Source of the DNA: Aequorivita sp.
Lineage (GTDB): Bacteria; Bacteroidota; Bacteroidia; Flavobacteriales; Flavobacteriaceae
Length of the DNA stretch: 64,000 bases
NCBI GenBank assembly: GCA_024637015.1
Contig: JAGXGE010000031.1
Location: 98,480 to 162,479 of the forward strand
Direction of reading: 5' to 3'
Part shown: in pieces, positions 18,259-26,392 of the stretch
Layout: each line of letters begins with the position of its first letter
Position numbering within the stretch: position 1 is the stretch's first letter
Program-made: the position numbers and the translations under genes
Notes under the pieces: generated by a model
The model's database searches: none
What the model was told of the DNA's origin: nothing
What the model saw: only the letters and a program-made list of their open reading frames with translations

Positions 18259-18296
18259 ATTATAAAGGAGGGCAGTTTTATGCCCTCCTTTATAAT
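18259..18296 (+). terminator. Strong hairpin between major curlin and the rest of the operon
   Basis: A perfect stem of about 16 bp (18259-18274 with 18281-18296) around the loop GTTTTA lies 30 nt after the curlin stop. No uninterrupted T-run follows. It may act as a partial terminator or an mRNA 3' stabiliser that gives more major subunit than assembly proteins. Confidence 0.65.
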
Positions 18297-18332
18297 AAAT
18301 TAATATCTTTTTATAATAAATTTAATATCTTT
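18291..18332. repeat. Tandem duplication of about 21 bp
   Basis: TATAATAAATTAATATCTTT (18291-18310) is repeated at 18312-18332 with one extra T. The first copy overlaps the 3' arm of the preceding hairpin. Confidence 0.7.
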
Positions 18333-18333
18333 A

Positions 18334-18431
18334 GGGCAAGCTTGTGCAAACCCGCTATTAGTAATGATTTTGTTTTAGCGGCACAGGCAAGGATGCTTTT
18401 AGAAAGAGATTTATAGAGCATCCAGTCTTGC
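18334..18431 (+). promoter_or_regulatory. Candidate structured RNA leader before the CsgB-like gene
   Basis: Several nested pairings can form together. A closing stem is GCAAG (18336-18340) with CTTGC (18427-18431). One inner hairpin is CCGCTA (18352-18357) with TAGCGG (18376-18381), and a second is GGATGCT (18391-18397) with AGCATCC (18417-18423). The closing stem sits beside GGAGAGG (18432-18438), a purine-rich ribosome-binding candidate before the ATG at 18449. It does not match a riboswitch class I can recognise by eye. Confidence 0.45.
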
Positions 18432-18448
18432 GGAGAGGTGACTTAAAA

Positions 18449-19000
18449 ATGCAAATGATGAAGACAACAATAAAAAATATACTATTTGGTATCTTGGTCT
18501 CGGCCTTATTTATACCGATGGTTTCTGGTCAAACCTACAAACCGGAGGAAAATAATGCCAATGGAGACAAAAATATTATACAAGGTGAAAAGGTATCACC
18601 CGAAATGCTGGCAAACTTGGGGATTATGACTACGCCAAACCCCAAAAATGCACTTATTCAGGGAAATTCCGTATACGTTCGCCAAATAGGCGATTTCAAT
18701 ACTGCCAGAATTGTAACCAACACTAATGCCAGTGAAATAAATCTTCTCCAAAATGGAGATTATAACGATACTAATTTAGATTATACTGCTAACACAGCTG
18801 TGGCAGATCTTATACAAAATGGTAATAACAACCGTATTAGGGATTTTGCAAACAATCCAGATGCCGATATTTCCTTGGATCTTATTCAGGACGGGAGTTA
18901 TCTAAACTTTGAGCGCGAAGGTGTTAACGAGCTTACCAAATCGTTAAAATTCAGACAAACGGAAGCCTCGCCTACAATAATAGTGAGAAGTTTTTACTAA
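18449..19000 (+). CDS. csgB: CsgB-like minor curlin
   Basis: A 183-aa exported protein. A signal peptide (about residues 1-30, ending VSGQ) is followed by a non-repeat stretch and then degenerate curlin repeats: VRQIGDFN, LLQNGDYN, LIQNGNNN and LIQDGSYLN. It is much shorter than the CsgA-like gene and its repeats are less regular, as expected of a nucleator. The C-terminus ends in a strand-like IIVRSFY. I start at ATG 18449; a TTG at 18428 and ATGs at 18455 and 18458 are alternatives. The next frame follows directly after the stop. Confidence 0.75.
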   Translation: MQMMKTTIKNILFGILVSALFIPMVSGQTYKPEENNANGDKNIIQGEKVSPEMLANLGIMTTPNPKNALIQGNSVYVRQIGDFNTARIVTNTNASEINLLQNGDYNDTNLDYTANTAVADLIQNGNNNRIRDFANNPDADISLDLIQDGSYLNFEREGVNELTKSLKFRQTEASPTIIVRSFY

Positions 19001-19030
19001 ATGAACCGTTTTCAAACACATATTGATAAA

Positions 19031-19801
19031 ATGAAAAATTATCTCTTAGCCGTAATTACGCTTTTCATAACTTTAGGTGTGAATGCGCAATTCTACAATA
19101 AAGAGTATGTTAGTAAGATTCTTGTGAAAAAAGATAGTGAATTCTTCACCTTTGCCGCGACCGCGGAAAACATTACCCCGACGGATATTAATCTTAAATA
19201 TGATTTCAGTCTTTATCAGACGGATGCCAACAATAACGTTTCTAGAAGCAACCAATCCGATCGTTTCTTTTTAAAGGGGAATGAAAAAAAAGTGCTCTCC
19301 ACAGTAACCGTAAATTACAACACTGAAGGAAAAATTACGCTGGTGCTGATGTTATATGACAGTGACGACAAACCCGTAGGACAGGACCGTATTGAGTTAA
19401 GTTCAGAAAAGGGTTATCAAGAAATAATTAGTGATAAACTGTCCCCCCAAGAGGAGACGGCAAGCGCAGACCAGGCTAAACCACAGGATGGATACTTAAT
19501 GGATGGATTGGTTGTGGAAAATACCTTGACCAAAGCGGGACGTGATTTTTATAAATATTTTTATTCCGAATATTTCAATCGTGGAATACAAACTAAAAAA
19601 AATATAATAATTGAAGAAGTTCCAGGAAGAATGCGAAGCACAAGGATTTCTGTAAAAATAGACGACCAATTACTGTGGCAATTTTTTTCGCAACCTAAAA
19701 AATCTTTTTTACAAAGTATGGCTAAGACGGCATTAGGCAGATGCATTGCGTATCTTCAACAACTTCAAAAGCAAAAAGAGAATTCCATAACACGATATTG
19801 A
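19031..19801 (+). CDS. csgE: CsgE curli assembly protein with an N-terminal CsgH-like domain
   Basis: A 256-aa periplasmic protein. The signal peptide (residues 1-19, VNA then Q) precedes a beta-rich domain (about 22-125) with the CsgH-like pattern of Tyr-rich strands, a QSDRFFL segment and a final LMLYDSDDKPVG. The C-terminal part (about 150-256) resembles CsgE: DGLVVENTLTKAGRDFYKYF and IIIEEVPGRMRSTRISV. E. coli CsgE is about half this length. CsgE caps the CsgG pore and targets subunits; CsgH is an amyloid inhibitor in other bacteria. An ATG at 19001, touching the previous stop, is an alternative start but lengthens the signal peptide. Confidence 0.8.
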   Translation: MKNYLLAVITLFITLGVNAQFYNKEYVSKILVKKDSEFFTFAATAENITPTDINLKYDFSLYQTDANNNVSRSNQSDRFFLKGNEKKVLSTVTVNYNTEGKITLVLMLYDSDDKPVGQDRIELSSEKGYQEIISDKLSPQEETASADQAKPQDGYLMDGLVVENTLTKAGRDFYKYFYSEYFNRGIQTKKNIIIEEVPGRMRSTRISVKIDDQLLWQFFSQPKKSFLQSMAKTALGRCIAYLQQLQKQKENSITRY

Positions 19802-19802
19802 G

Positions 19803-20213
19803 ATGAAAATATTTAAACTACTTTCTATAACTGTATTGCTATTTATTGGAACTGCTGGTTTCGCCCAACAGTTTTCTTATAAACCGTTGAACCCTGCTTT
19901 TGGAGGGGATACCTTCAATTATAACTGGCTACTAAGTTCAGCCACTTCCCAAAATAAACTTACCACCCCCGCCAATCAAAGGAATCAGCGCTCTGAACTG
20001 GAACAGTTTGGAGAGAATCTGAATAGGCAATTGTTGAGCCAAATTTCGCGGCAACTACTCCAGCAACAATTTGGTGGATTTGATTTTAGTCAAGAGGGAA
20101 CTTATACTTATGGCAGCTTAAATATTGAAATTTTTCAATCTGACGAAGGATTGGTAATAAATATCTTAGATACCTCCACTGGAGAGGAAACACAAGTTAT
20201 TGTCCCAAATTAA
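19803..20213 (+). CDS. csgF: CsgF curli assembly protein
   Basis: A 136-aa exported protein. After a signal peptide (about residues 1-21, GFA then QQ) comes the CsgF hallmark FSYKPLNPAFGGDTFNYNWLL-type segment, whose N-terminus lines the CsgG pore constriction in E. coli. A Gln/Leu-rich helix follows, and the C-terminus (LNIEIFQ to VIVPN) is the usual ending. It begins 1 nt after the csgE stop and ends 9 nt before csgG, so the three are co-translated. Confidence 0.92.
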   Translation: MKIFKLLSITVLLFIGTAGFAQQFSYKPLNPAFGGDTFNYNWLLSSATSQNKLTTPANQRNQRSELEQFGENLNRQLLSQISRQLLQQQFGGFDFSQEGTYTYGSLNIEIFQSDEGLVINILDTSTGEETQVIVPN

Positions 20214-20222
20214 ACTAATTTC

Positions 20223-21605
20223 ATGAAAATATTTTTCAGAACAATTTCCTTGATAGGAATTTTATTATTTTCTTCCTGTGGAGCCTACCTTAATCCACCA
20301 TTGTATCAAGAGGCTTCGCGTACCGGAGAATTTTCCAAATCTACACAACCCCTTTTAGATCTGCCACCTGCCGCCCAACCCGTGGAAGTCGCGGTCTATA
20401 ATTTCAGTGACCAAACAGGACAGTATAAAGCTGTTGAAAGCGGTAGTACCTTCAGCACGGCTATTTCGCAGGGAGGAACAACAATGTTAATAAAAGCCTT
20501 GGAAGATTCGGGATGGTTTATTCCCATTGAACGGGAAAATTTGAGCAATCTATCTACAGAAAGAAATATTATTAGAAATACGAAACAGGAATATATAAAA
20601 AATTTTAACCCCGATGAGCCGCCATTGCCACCGCTTTTATATGCTGGGATAATTTTGGAAGGCGGTGTAATTTCTTACGATACCAACATTATTACTGGTG
20701 GGATAGGAGCGCGTTATTTTGGATTGGGAGGATCTGCAAAATATAGACAGGATAGAATAACTGTTTATTTGCGGGCGGTTTCAACCAGCAATGGAGAAAT
20801 TTTGAAAACGGTATATGTTTCAAAAACAATTCTTTCGCAAGCAATTGATGCCAGTTTTTTTCGATTTGTTAAATTTCAAAGATTGTTGGAAGCGGAGACC
20901 GGAGTTACCCAAAATGAGCCTGTACAGCTAGCAATGAAAGATGCCATAGAAAAAGCAGTGCACGATCTTATTATTGAAGGAATTCAAAAGCAATTCTGGA
21001 GTACTCAGGGGGGTAAGGAAGTAAATGATCAATTGGTCACAGATTATATGGCAGAAAAGGAAAAAGAAGAATCAACACTACTCTTTGATAGATTACAAGT
21101 GCTAAGGGAAGCTCAAAACTCGCTGGGAATTTCAGTAGGCGGTAACTTGCCTGATAATGATTACAAAACTCAGGATATTGGATTTTTGGGTCGTTTGGAG
21201 TATCAAAGACATTTTGGCCGTTATTTTAATGTTGGTCTTAAAGCTTCTGTCTTTAGGATTGATAATGGAATTCAATATAGAAATGTTTTTGGAAGTGCAG
21301 ATTTAAATGGTCAGTTTGCATTATTGCCCAATGATAAGTTAACTCCCTATATTTACGCTGGTTCTGGAGTAATAATAAGTCTTTTAGATCCAAAAAATGA
21401 TAATGCTTTTGATACTGGGGAACCATTTTTCAAAGTTCAATATGGCGTAGGTCTGGAATATTTTATTTCAAATAAAGTTGGAGTTAAATTATTTGGAGAG
21501 CACAATCTTGTTTTTACCGATAAGCTTGAGAAAGCTGTTCAGGGAAAAAGAAACGATTTTTACTATAATATTGGGGTCGGCTTAAATTATTATTTTAAGT
21601 TATAA
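20223..21605 (+). CDS. csgG: CsgG curli secretion lipoprotein with C-terminal beta-barrel
   Basis: CsgG forms the outer-membrane pore that secretes curli subunits. Cys19 lies in the lipobox LFSSC. Residues about 20-275 match CsgG: ASRTGEFSKST, VAVYNFSDQTGQYKA, then GWFIPIERENLSN and LEGGVISYDTN. E. coli CsgG ends there (277 aa), but this protein runs to 460. The extra 180 residues carry alternating strands and a final aromatic residue pattern (GVGLNYYFKL), like a small outer-membrane beta-barrel. The extension may anchor or gate the pore, which is inference. Confidence 0.9.
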   Translation: MKIFFRTISLIGILLFSSCGAYLNPPLYQEASRTGEFSKSTQPLLDLPPAAQPVEVAVYNFSDQTGQYKAVESGSTFSTAISQGGTTMLIKALEDSGWFIPIERENLSNLSTERNIIRNTKQEYIKNFNPDEPPLPPLLYAGIILEGGVISYDTNIITGGIGARYFGLGGSAKYRQDRITVYLRAVSTSNGEILKTVYVSKTILSQAIDASFFRFVKFQRLLEAETGVTQNEPVQLAMKDAIEKAVHDLIIEGIQKQFWSTQGGKEVNDQLVTDYMAEKEKEESTLLFDRLQVLREAQNSLGISVGGNLPDNDYKTQDIGFLGRLEYQRHFGRYFNVGLKASVFRIDNGIQYRNVFGSADLNGQFALLPNDKLTPYIYAGSGVIISLLDPKNDNAFDTGEPFFKVQYGVGLEYFISNKVGVKLFGEHNLVFTDKLEKAVQGKRNDFYYNIGVGLNYYFKL

Positions 21606-21627
21606 TTTTTTTTAAAATGAAAAACTG

Positions 21628-23157
21628 ATGATGAACAAATATAATTTTTTCATTTGCGCTATTTTACTGATTTTGGTAGTCAGTTGTAGCGAAGATACTA
21701 TAGACATTGTGCGAACAGGAAATATTTCTGGAAAAGTTACAGACAAAGTAACTGGTGCAGCACTAGAAAATGTAAAAATAACAACCAATCCGGCCTCTAC
21801 CACCGTTTTCACAGATTCAGTGGGTAGGTTTAGACTGAATGATGTTGCTGTTGATGATTATTCGGTTCAAGCAGAACTTGCAGGCTATGCAACTGGATTT
21901 GAATCTACCGCAGTTATTGAAGGTAACACGGCACAGGTGTCCTTTGAGCTGACAGTTTCAAATACTCAAAACCTGCCTCCTGTGGCCCCAACTTTGGTTT
22001 CACCTGAAGATGGTGCTGAGGAGTTACCTCTTGATGTTACATTTATTTGGGAAGCATCCGATCCAGAAAATGATGAATTGTCTTACACATTGGATTTAAG
22101 AAATGGTACTACTGATGAGATGGAGATTTATGAAGTAGGTCAGGATACAACCTTTACGGTAAGCAACCTTCAATTGGCTACTATGTATTTTTGGCAAGTA
22201 ACAGTTACTGATGGCACCAATGATCCAGTAAGCTCTATAATTAGTGATTTTAAAACATTAACCTTGCCAGATAATCCATATTTATTTGTAAAAGAAAAAA
22301 ATGGAAATCTTGTAATATATTCCGGAGCAAAGGATACTGTAATTGGACCTAATTCACAACCAGATTTTAATGTGCTACAACTTACAAGTGATAATACAAA
22401 TAGTTTTAGCCCTAGAAAAAGCAATATTCTTAATAAAATAGCTTTTTTAAGGAATTCGGGTGGAAGTACTCATATTTTTACAATGAATTTTAATGGAACC
22501 GGCGTTACCCAAATTACTTCGCAAAAACCAATAGCGGGTTTTCGTACTGAAGAACTGGAATTCACTTGGGCGCAAAATGATAGTAAAATATATTATCCCC
22601 ATTTTGATAAATTATATTCTGTCAATTCTGATGGTAGTGGTTTTAAATTGGAATATACAACTAGCGACGGGGCCTTTATTTCAGAAGTTGCCGTTCCGCA
22701 ATTTGATGACGATTTGGTAATGTTAAAGACCAACAACTCCAGTGGCTACGACATACGTATTTATACAGCAAGACTATCTACCCAATCTGAAGAGAACATT
22801 ATTTTTGAAAACGTAAATGGAGCAGCAGGGGGTATCGATATTTCAGCAAATGCTGATAAGGCGTTATTTACCTGGGATATTAGTGGGTCTCAAAATTCTT
22901 CATATAGAATTTTTAATAGTCGCATTTTTCTCTATAATATAGGTAGTCCTAACACACCTATACCATTGGAAACGGATGTACTAGATGGAGAGAACGAACA
23001 TGATGTCAAATTTTCGCCTTCTGAGGGTGAAATTATATTTACTAGGGTGAAAAATAATTTTGGAGCAGTACCTGCGATTTACTCCTTTGTTTTTGATCAG
23101 CAATCACAAGATGATCAACTACTGTTTACAGATTCATTTATGCCCGATTGGGAATAA
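21628..23157 (+). CDS. Large surface lipoprotein with CarboxypepD_reg-like, FnIII-like and beta-propeller-like regions
   Basis: A 509-aa lipoprotein with the lipobox VVSC (Cys20). Residues about 31-105 look like a carboxypeptidase-regulatory-like fold (GNISGKVTDKVTGAALENV). Residues about 115-210 look like a fibronectin type III domain (PVAPTLVSPEDGAEELP, then YFWQVTVTDG). The rest has repeated strand-turn units with NSDGSG-type turns, reminiscent of a TolB-like propeller. It begins 23 nt after csgG and precedes the locus terminator, so it is the last gene of the curli operon. A role in fibre anchoring is inferred from position only. Confidence 0.75.
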   Translation: MMNKYNFFICAILLILVVSCSEDTIDIVRTGNISGKVTDKVTGAALENVKITTNPASTTVFTDSVGRFRLNDVAVDDYSVQAELAGYATGFESTAVIEGNTAQVSFELTVSNTQNLPPVAPTLVSPEDGAEELPLDVTFIWEASDPENDELSYTLDLRNGTTDEMEIYEVGQDTTFTVSNLQLATMYFWQVTVTDGTNDPVSSIISDFKTLTLPDNPYLFVKEKNGNLVIYSGAKDTVIGPNSQPDFNVLQLTSDNTNSFSPRKSNILNKIAFLRNSGGSTHIFTMNFNGTGVTQITSQKPIAGFRTEELEFTWAQNDSKIYYPHFDKLYSVNSDGSGFKLEYTTSDGAFISEVAVPQFDDDLVMLKTNNSSGYDIRIYTARLSTQSEENIIFENVNGAAGGIDISANADKALFTWDISGSQNSSYRIFNSRIFLYNIGSPNTPIPLETDVLDGENEHDVKFSPSEGEIIFTRVKNNFGAVPAIYSFVFDQQSQDDQLLFTDSFMPDWE

Positions 23158-23180
23158 CCAAAATAAATTTCAAAACCTTA

Positions 23181-23208
23181 AAAGCCCACCTTTGTGGGCT
23201 TTTTTTTA
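23181..23208 (+). terminator. Intrinsic terminator ending the curli-type operon
   Basis: A 9-bp stem (AAAGCCCAC with GTGGGCTTT) is followed by T residues. The TTG box of the next promoter lies inside this hairpin. Confidence 0.9.
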
Positions 23209-23221
23209 ATCCGTACTTTTG
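23192..23221 (+). promoter_or_regulatory. Promoter of purM
   Basis: TTG at 23192-23194, 19 nt, TACTTTTG at 23214-23221, then 17 nt to the purM ATG. The -33 box overlaps the upstream terminator loop. Confidence 0.7.
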
Positions 23222-23238
23222 CAACTTAATAACATCAA

Positions 23239-24417
23239 ATGAGTAAAGAGATTTCAAAAAGATATGCACAAAGAGGCGTTTCGGCAGGAAAGGAAGATGT
23301 GCACAATGCTATCAAGAATGTAAATAAAGGCCTTTTCCCAAAAGCATTCTGCAAAATTGTTCCCGATTATCTCACAGGTGATGATGATTATTGCTTGGTT
23401 ATGCATGCTGACGGAGCTGGAACCAAATCATCACTCGCATATACGTATTGGAGAGAAACCAACGATCTATCTGTGTGGAAAGGGATTGCTCAAGACGCAT
23501 TGATTATGAATATTGACGACCTTCTTTGTGTAGGGGCAGTTAATAACATACTTCTTTCATCTACCATTGGACGAAATAAAAATCTTATTTCAGGGGAAGT
23601 TATTTCAGCAATCATCAATGGAACGGAAGAGTTGATAAACGAAATGCAACATTATGGTGTTACAATTCATTCCACAGGTGGCGAAACCGCAGATGTTGGC
23701 GACCTCGTGCGAACCATAATTGTAGATTCCACGGTTACCGCACGATTGAAGCGAAGCGAAGTTATCGATAACGCAAATATTAAACATGGTGATGTTATTG
23801 TTGGCTTGGCCTCGTTTGGGCAGGCAACTTATGAAAAGGAATACAATGGTGGTATGGGCAGCAATGGGTTGACCTCTGCTCGGCATGATGTTTTTGAAAA
23901 ATATATAGCGAAGAAATATCCTGAAAGTTTTGATGCCTCTGTGCCCGAGGAACTTGTTTTTTCAGGCTCAAAGAAATTAACCGACCGTGTTGAAAACAGT
24001 CCTTTAAATGCAGGAAAATTAGTACTTTCACCTACACGGACTTACGCTCCAATTATAAAAGAGATTTTATCACAATTCGGCAATACTGAAATTCACGGAA
24101 TGGTTCATTGCAGCGGTGGCGCACAGACAAAAATTCTTCATTTTGTTGAAAATCTACACATTATTAAAGACAATCTGTTTGACATTCCACCGCTTTTTAA
24201 ACTTATACAAGCCGAGAGTAAAACTGATTGGAAAGAGATGTATCAAGTTTTCAATATGGGGCACAGAATGGAACTTTATGTTCCAGAGGAAATAGCAGAT
24301 GCTATTATTAAAATTTCAGAATCTTTTAATGTTGATGCAAAAATTGTGGGAAGAGTAGAAAAGGCCCCTTCAAAGAAGCTTACTATTAAATCAGCAATGG
24401 GTAATTTTGAATATTGA
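23239..24417 (+). CDS. purM: Phosphoribosylformylglycinamidine cyclo-ligase (AIR synthase)
   Basis: Closes the imidazole ring in purine synthesis. The 392-aa protein follows the longer Bacteroidota form often called AIR synthase-related. Visible motifs are YAQRGVSAGKEDVH at the N-terminus, HADGAGTKS near residue 55 (DGVGTK in the classical enzyme), MNIDDLLCVGA near 93 and HSTGGETADV near 147. The C-terminal domain carries MVHCSGGAQTK. It is alone between its own promoter and a separate membrane protein gene. Confidence 0.88.
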   Translation: MSKEISKRYAQRGVSAGKEDVHNAIKNVNKGLFPKAFCKIVPDYLTGDDDYCLVMHADGAGTKSSLAYTYWRETNDLSVWKGIAQDALIMNIDDLLCVGAVNNILLSSTIGRNKNLISGEVISAIINGTEELINEMQHYGVTIHSTGGETADVGDLVRTIIVDSTVTARLKRSEVIDNANIKHGDVIVGLASFGQATYEKEYNGGMGSNGLTSARHDVFEKYIAKKYPESFDASVPEELVFSGSKKLTDRVENSPLNAGKLVLSPTRTYAPIIKEILSQFGNTEIHGMVHCSGGAQTKILHFVENLHIIKDNLFDIPPLFKLIQAESKTDWKEMYQVFNMGHRMELYVPEEIADAIIKISESFNVDAKIVGRVEKAPSKKLTIKSAMGNFEY

Positions 24418-24485
24418 TTTTTTCAACTATATTCGTGATTGATTTTGAGCTATATACAAAGCGTGCTCATACTTGTTCATAAAGA

Positions 24486-25208
24486 ATGTCAGAGAAAAAT
24501 TTCTTTAGAAATTATAAAGTGGGATTGGGAATTCTTGCCATTTGTTTTATTTCAGCAAGTATAATTATTCATGCATTTCACAACTATTTTTTGTTCCGGT
24601 TACTGCGCGGAATAATCTGCTACACAACCTTAGCTTATTTATTAATAATCCACAGGAAAAATATTCAAAAGTGGCTTATTGGTTTTCTTTTCTTTTACGG
24701 TGCCTCCAGCATAACAACCCTCTGGTATGAAAACGGTATAATGGCAAGCACTTCGATGATATTAAATTTCATTGCTTTTTTAATGCTGCTTTGGTTTATT
24801 ATTCCAAAATTCAAAATAGAAAATTTAACTAAGACCTTTACACTTCTTTTCATTTTAATGATACTTGTTAATGGCTATCTTTTTATTCAGTTCATTGAAT
24901 TGATGGAAGATATGACACTAAATTACACACAATATATTTTTATGATGCTCAGTGCATTTTGTGGTATTTTGTTGGGGTTTTTAGCCTTGTTTTACAACCA
25001 TTTTTACAACACAAAACGGTCTATGGCTTTTCTTCTTTTGATATTTTTGCTAATTTTTTCTGAGATATTTCGAGGAATCGGCTATTACAATCTTGTCAAT
25101 GGGTTTGCTTTTGTTTACTTGGCGAGAATTTTTCTGGTCCTAGCGCTCTATTTTTTAGTTCATTTTTCGCTTTTGGATTTAAAGAATTTAAAAAGTCATT
25201 CTGAATAG
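24486..25208 (+). CDS. Polytopic membrane protein of unknown function
   Basis: A 240-aa protein with about seven hydrophobic helices and few charged residues between them. The N-terminus (MSEKNFFRNYKVG) is basic and likely cytoplasmic. The helix count recalls YhhN-like or sensor-type 7TM proteins, but no motif supports that. It stands alone between purM and prfA. Confidence 0.6.
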   Translation: MSEKNFFRNYKVGLGILAICFISASIIIHAFHNYFLFRLLRGIICYTTLAYLLIIHRKNIQKWLIGFLFFYGASSITTLWYENGIMASTSMILNFIAFLMLLWFIIPKFKIENLTKTFTLLFILMILVNGYLFIQFIELMEDMTLNYTQYIFMMLSAFCGILLGFLALFYNHFYNTKRSMAFLLLIFLLIFSEIFRGIGYYNLVNGFAFVYLARIFLVLALYFLVHFSLLDLKNLKSHSE

Positions 25209-25238
25209 CCATTTTACAAAAATTGAAGAATCCGGCTA

Positions 25239-25270
25239 TTGTTTCCTTTCAGTTAAAAATTGTAAATTTG
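25239..25270 (+). promoter_or_regulatory. Promoter of prfA
   Basis: TTG at 25239-25241, 21 nt, TAAATTTG at 25263-25270, then 19 nt to the prfA ATG. Confidence 0.65.
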
Positions 25271-25289
25271 CACCCATTATAAAATCTAT

Positions 25290-26366
25290 ATGTTAGACAG
25301 GCTTCAAATAATAAAACAACGTTTTGACGAGGTGAGCGACCTCATTATTCAGCCAGATATTATCAGCGACCAAAAGCGATATATTCAGTTGAACAAGGAA
25401 TATAAAGATTTAAGAGTTTTGATGGATAAACGGGCTGAATTCTTAGAACTTACCGACAACATTACCGAAGCCGAAGAAATAATTTCCGATGGCAGCGATG
25501 CCGAAATGGTTGAAATGGCAAAACTGCAACTTGATGAAGCAAAAACTCGTATACCAAAACTGGAAGAGGAAATTAAATTTCTGTTAGTTCCTAAAGATCC
25601 CGAGGATAGCAAAAATGCCGTAATGGAAATCAGAGCTGGTACTGGTGGTGACGAGGCGAGTATTTTTGCAGGCGATCTTTTCAGAATGTATACTAAATAC
25701 TGTGAAAATAAAGGCTGGAAGACCAACGTTATAGATTTTAACGAAGGAACCAGCGGAGGGTTTAAAGAGGTACATATTGAAATTGAAGGTGAGGACGTTT
25801 ACGGAACCCTTAAATTTGAAGCAGGTGTTCACCGTGTGCAACGCGTTCCGCAGACCGAAACCCAAGGAAGGGTGCATACAAGTGCCGCAACAGTGATGGT
25901 TTTTCCAGAAGCTGAAGAGTTTGATATTGAAGTAAACCCCAAAGATGTTCGTGTAGATTTCTTTTGTTCATCTGGTCCGGGCGGTCAGTCCGTAAACACT
26001 ACATACTCAGCAGTACGTTTAACGCACGTTCCCACTGGAATTGTTGCACAGTGCCAAGATCAAAAATCACAACACAAGAACAAGGAGAAGGCGTTTAAGG
26101 TATTGCGTTCCAGACTTTATGATATGGAACTCGCCAAGAAACAAGCCGAAGATGCTTTAAAACGTGGCTCAATGGTAACAAGTGGAGATCGTAGTGCGAA
26201 GATTAGAACTTATAACTATTCGCAAGGTCGCGTTACGGACCACCGTATAAATTTTACTTTGTATAATCTTGGTAATATTATGAATGGCGACATTCAGGAA
26301 ATAATTGATGAGCTACAATTAGTGAGCAATACCGAAAAATTAAAGGAAACAGGCGAAACTTTTTAA
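25290..26366 (+). CDS. prfA: Peptide chain release factor 1
   Basis: Terminates translation at UAA and UAG. The 358-aa protein has the GGQ hydrolysis motif in [18 protein letters not shown] near residue 232. The stop-codon recognition tripeptide lies in [15 protein letters not shown] near 187, reading PQT rather than the more common PAT or PVT. The C-terminal RVTDHRIN segment is typical. pyrF follows after 26 nt on the same strand. Confidence 0.96.
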   Translation: MLDRLQIIKQRFDEVSDLIIQPDIISDQKRYIQLNKEYKDLRVLMDKRAEFLELTDNITEAEEIISDGSDAEMVEMAKLQLDEAKTRIPKLEEEIKFLLVPKDPEDSKNAVMEIRAGTGGDEASIFAGDLFRMYTKYCENKGWKTNVIDFNEGTSGGFKEVHIEIEGEDVYGTLKFEAGVHRVQRVPQTETQGRVHTSAATVMVFPEAEEFDIEVNPKDVRVDFFCSSGPGGQSVNTTYSAVRLTHVPTGIVAQCQDQKSQHKNKEKAFKVLRSRLYDMELAKKQAEDALKRGSMVTSGDRSAKIRTYNYSQGRVTDHRINFTLYNLGNIMNGDIQEIIDELQLVSNTEKLKETGETF

Positions 26367-26392
26367 AAGTTCAATCTTCTGAAATGTAAAGT

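Noticed and set aside
18334..18448. c-di-GMP riboswitch
   Set aside because: A GCACAGG stretch recalls the GEMM class, but the rest of the consensus (tetraloop receptor, GGUAGGUAGCGG side) is absent.
18428..18448. TTG start of the CsgB-like gene at 18428
   Set aside because: It falls in the 3' arm of the proposed stem and before a purine-rich site; ATG 18449 gives a normal signal peptide.
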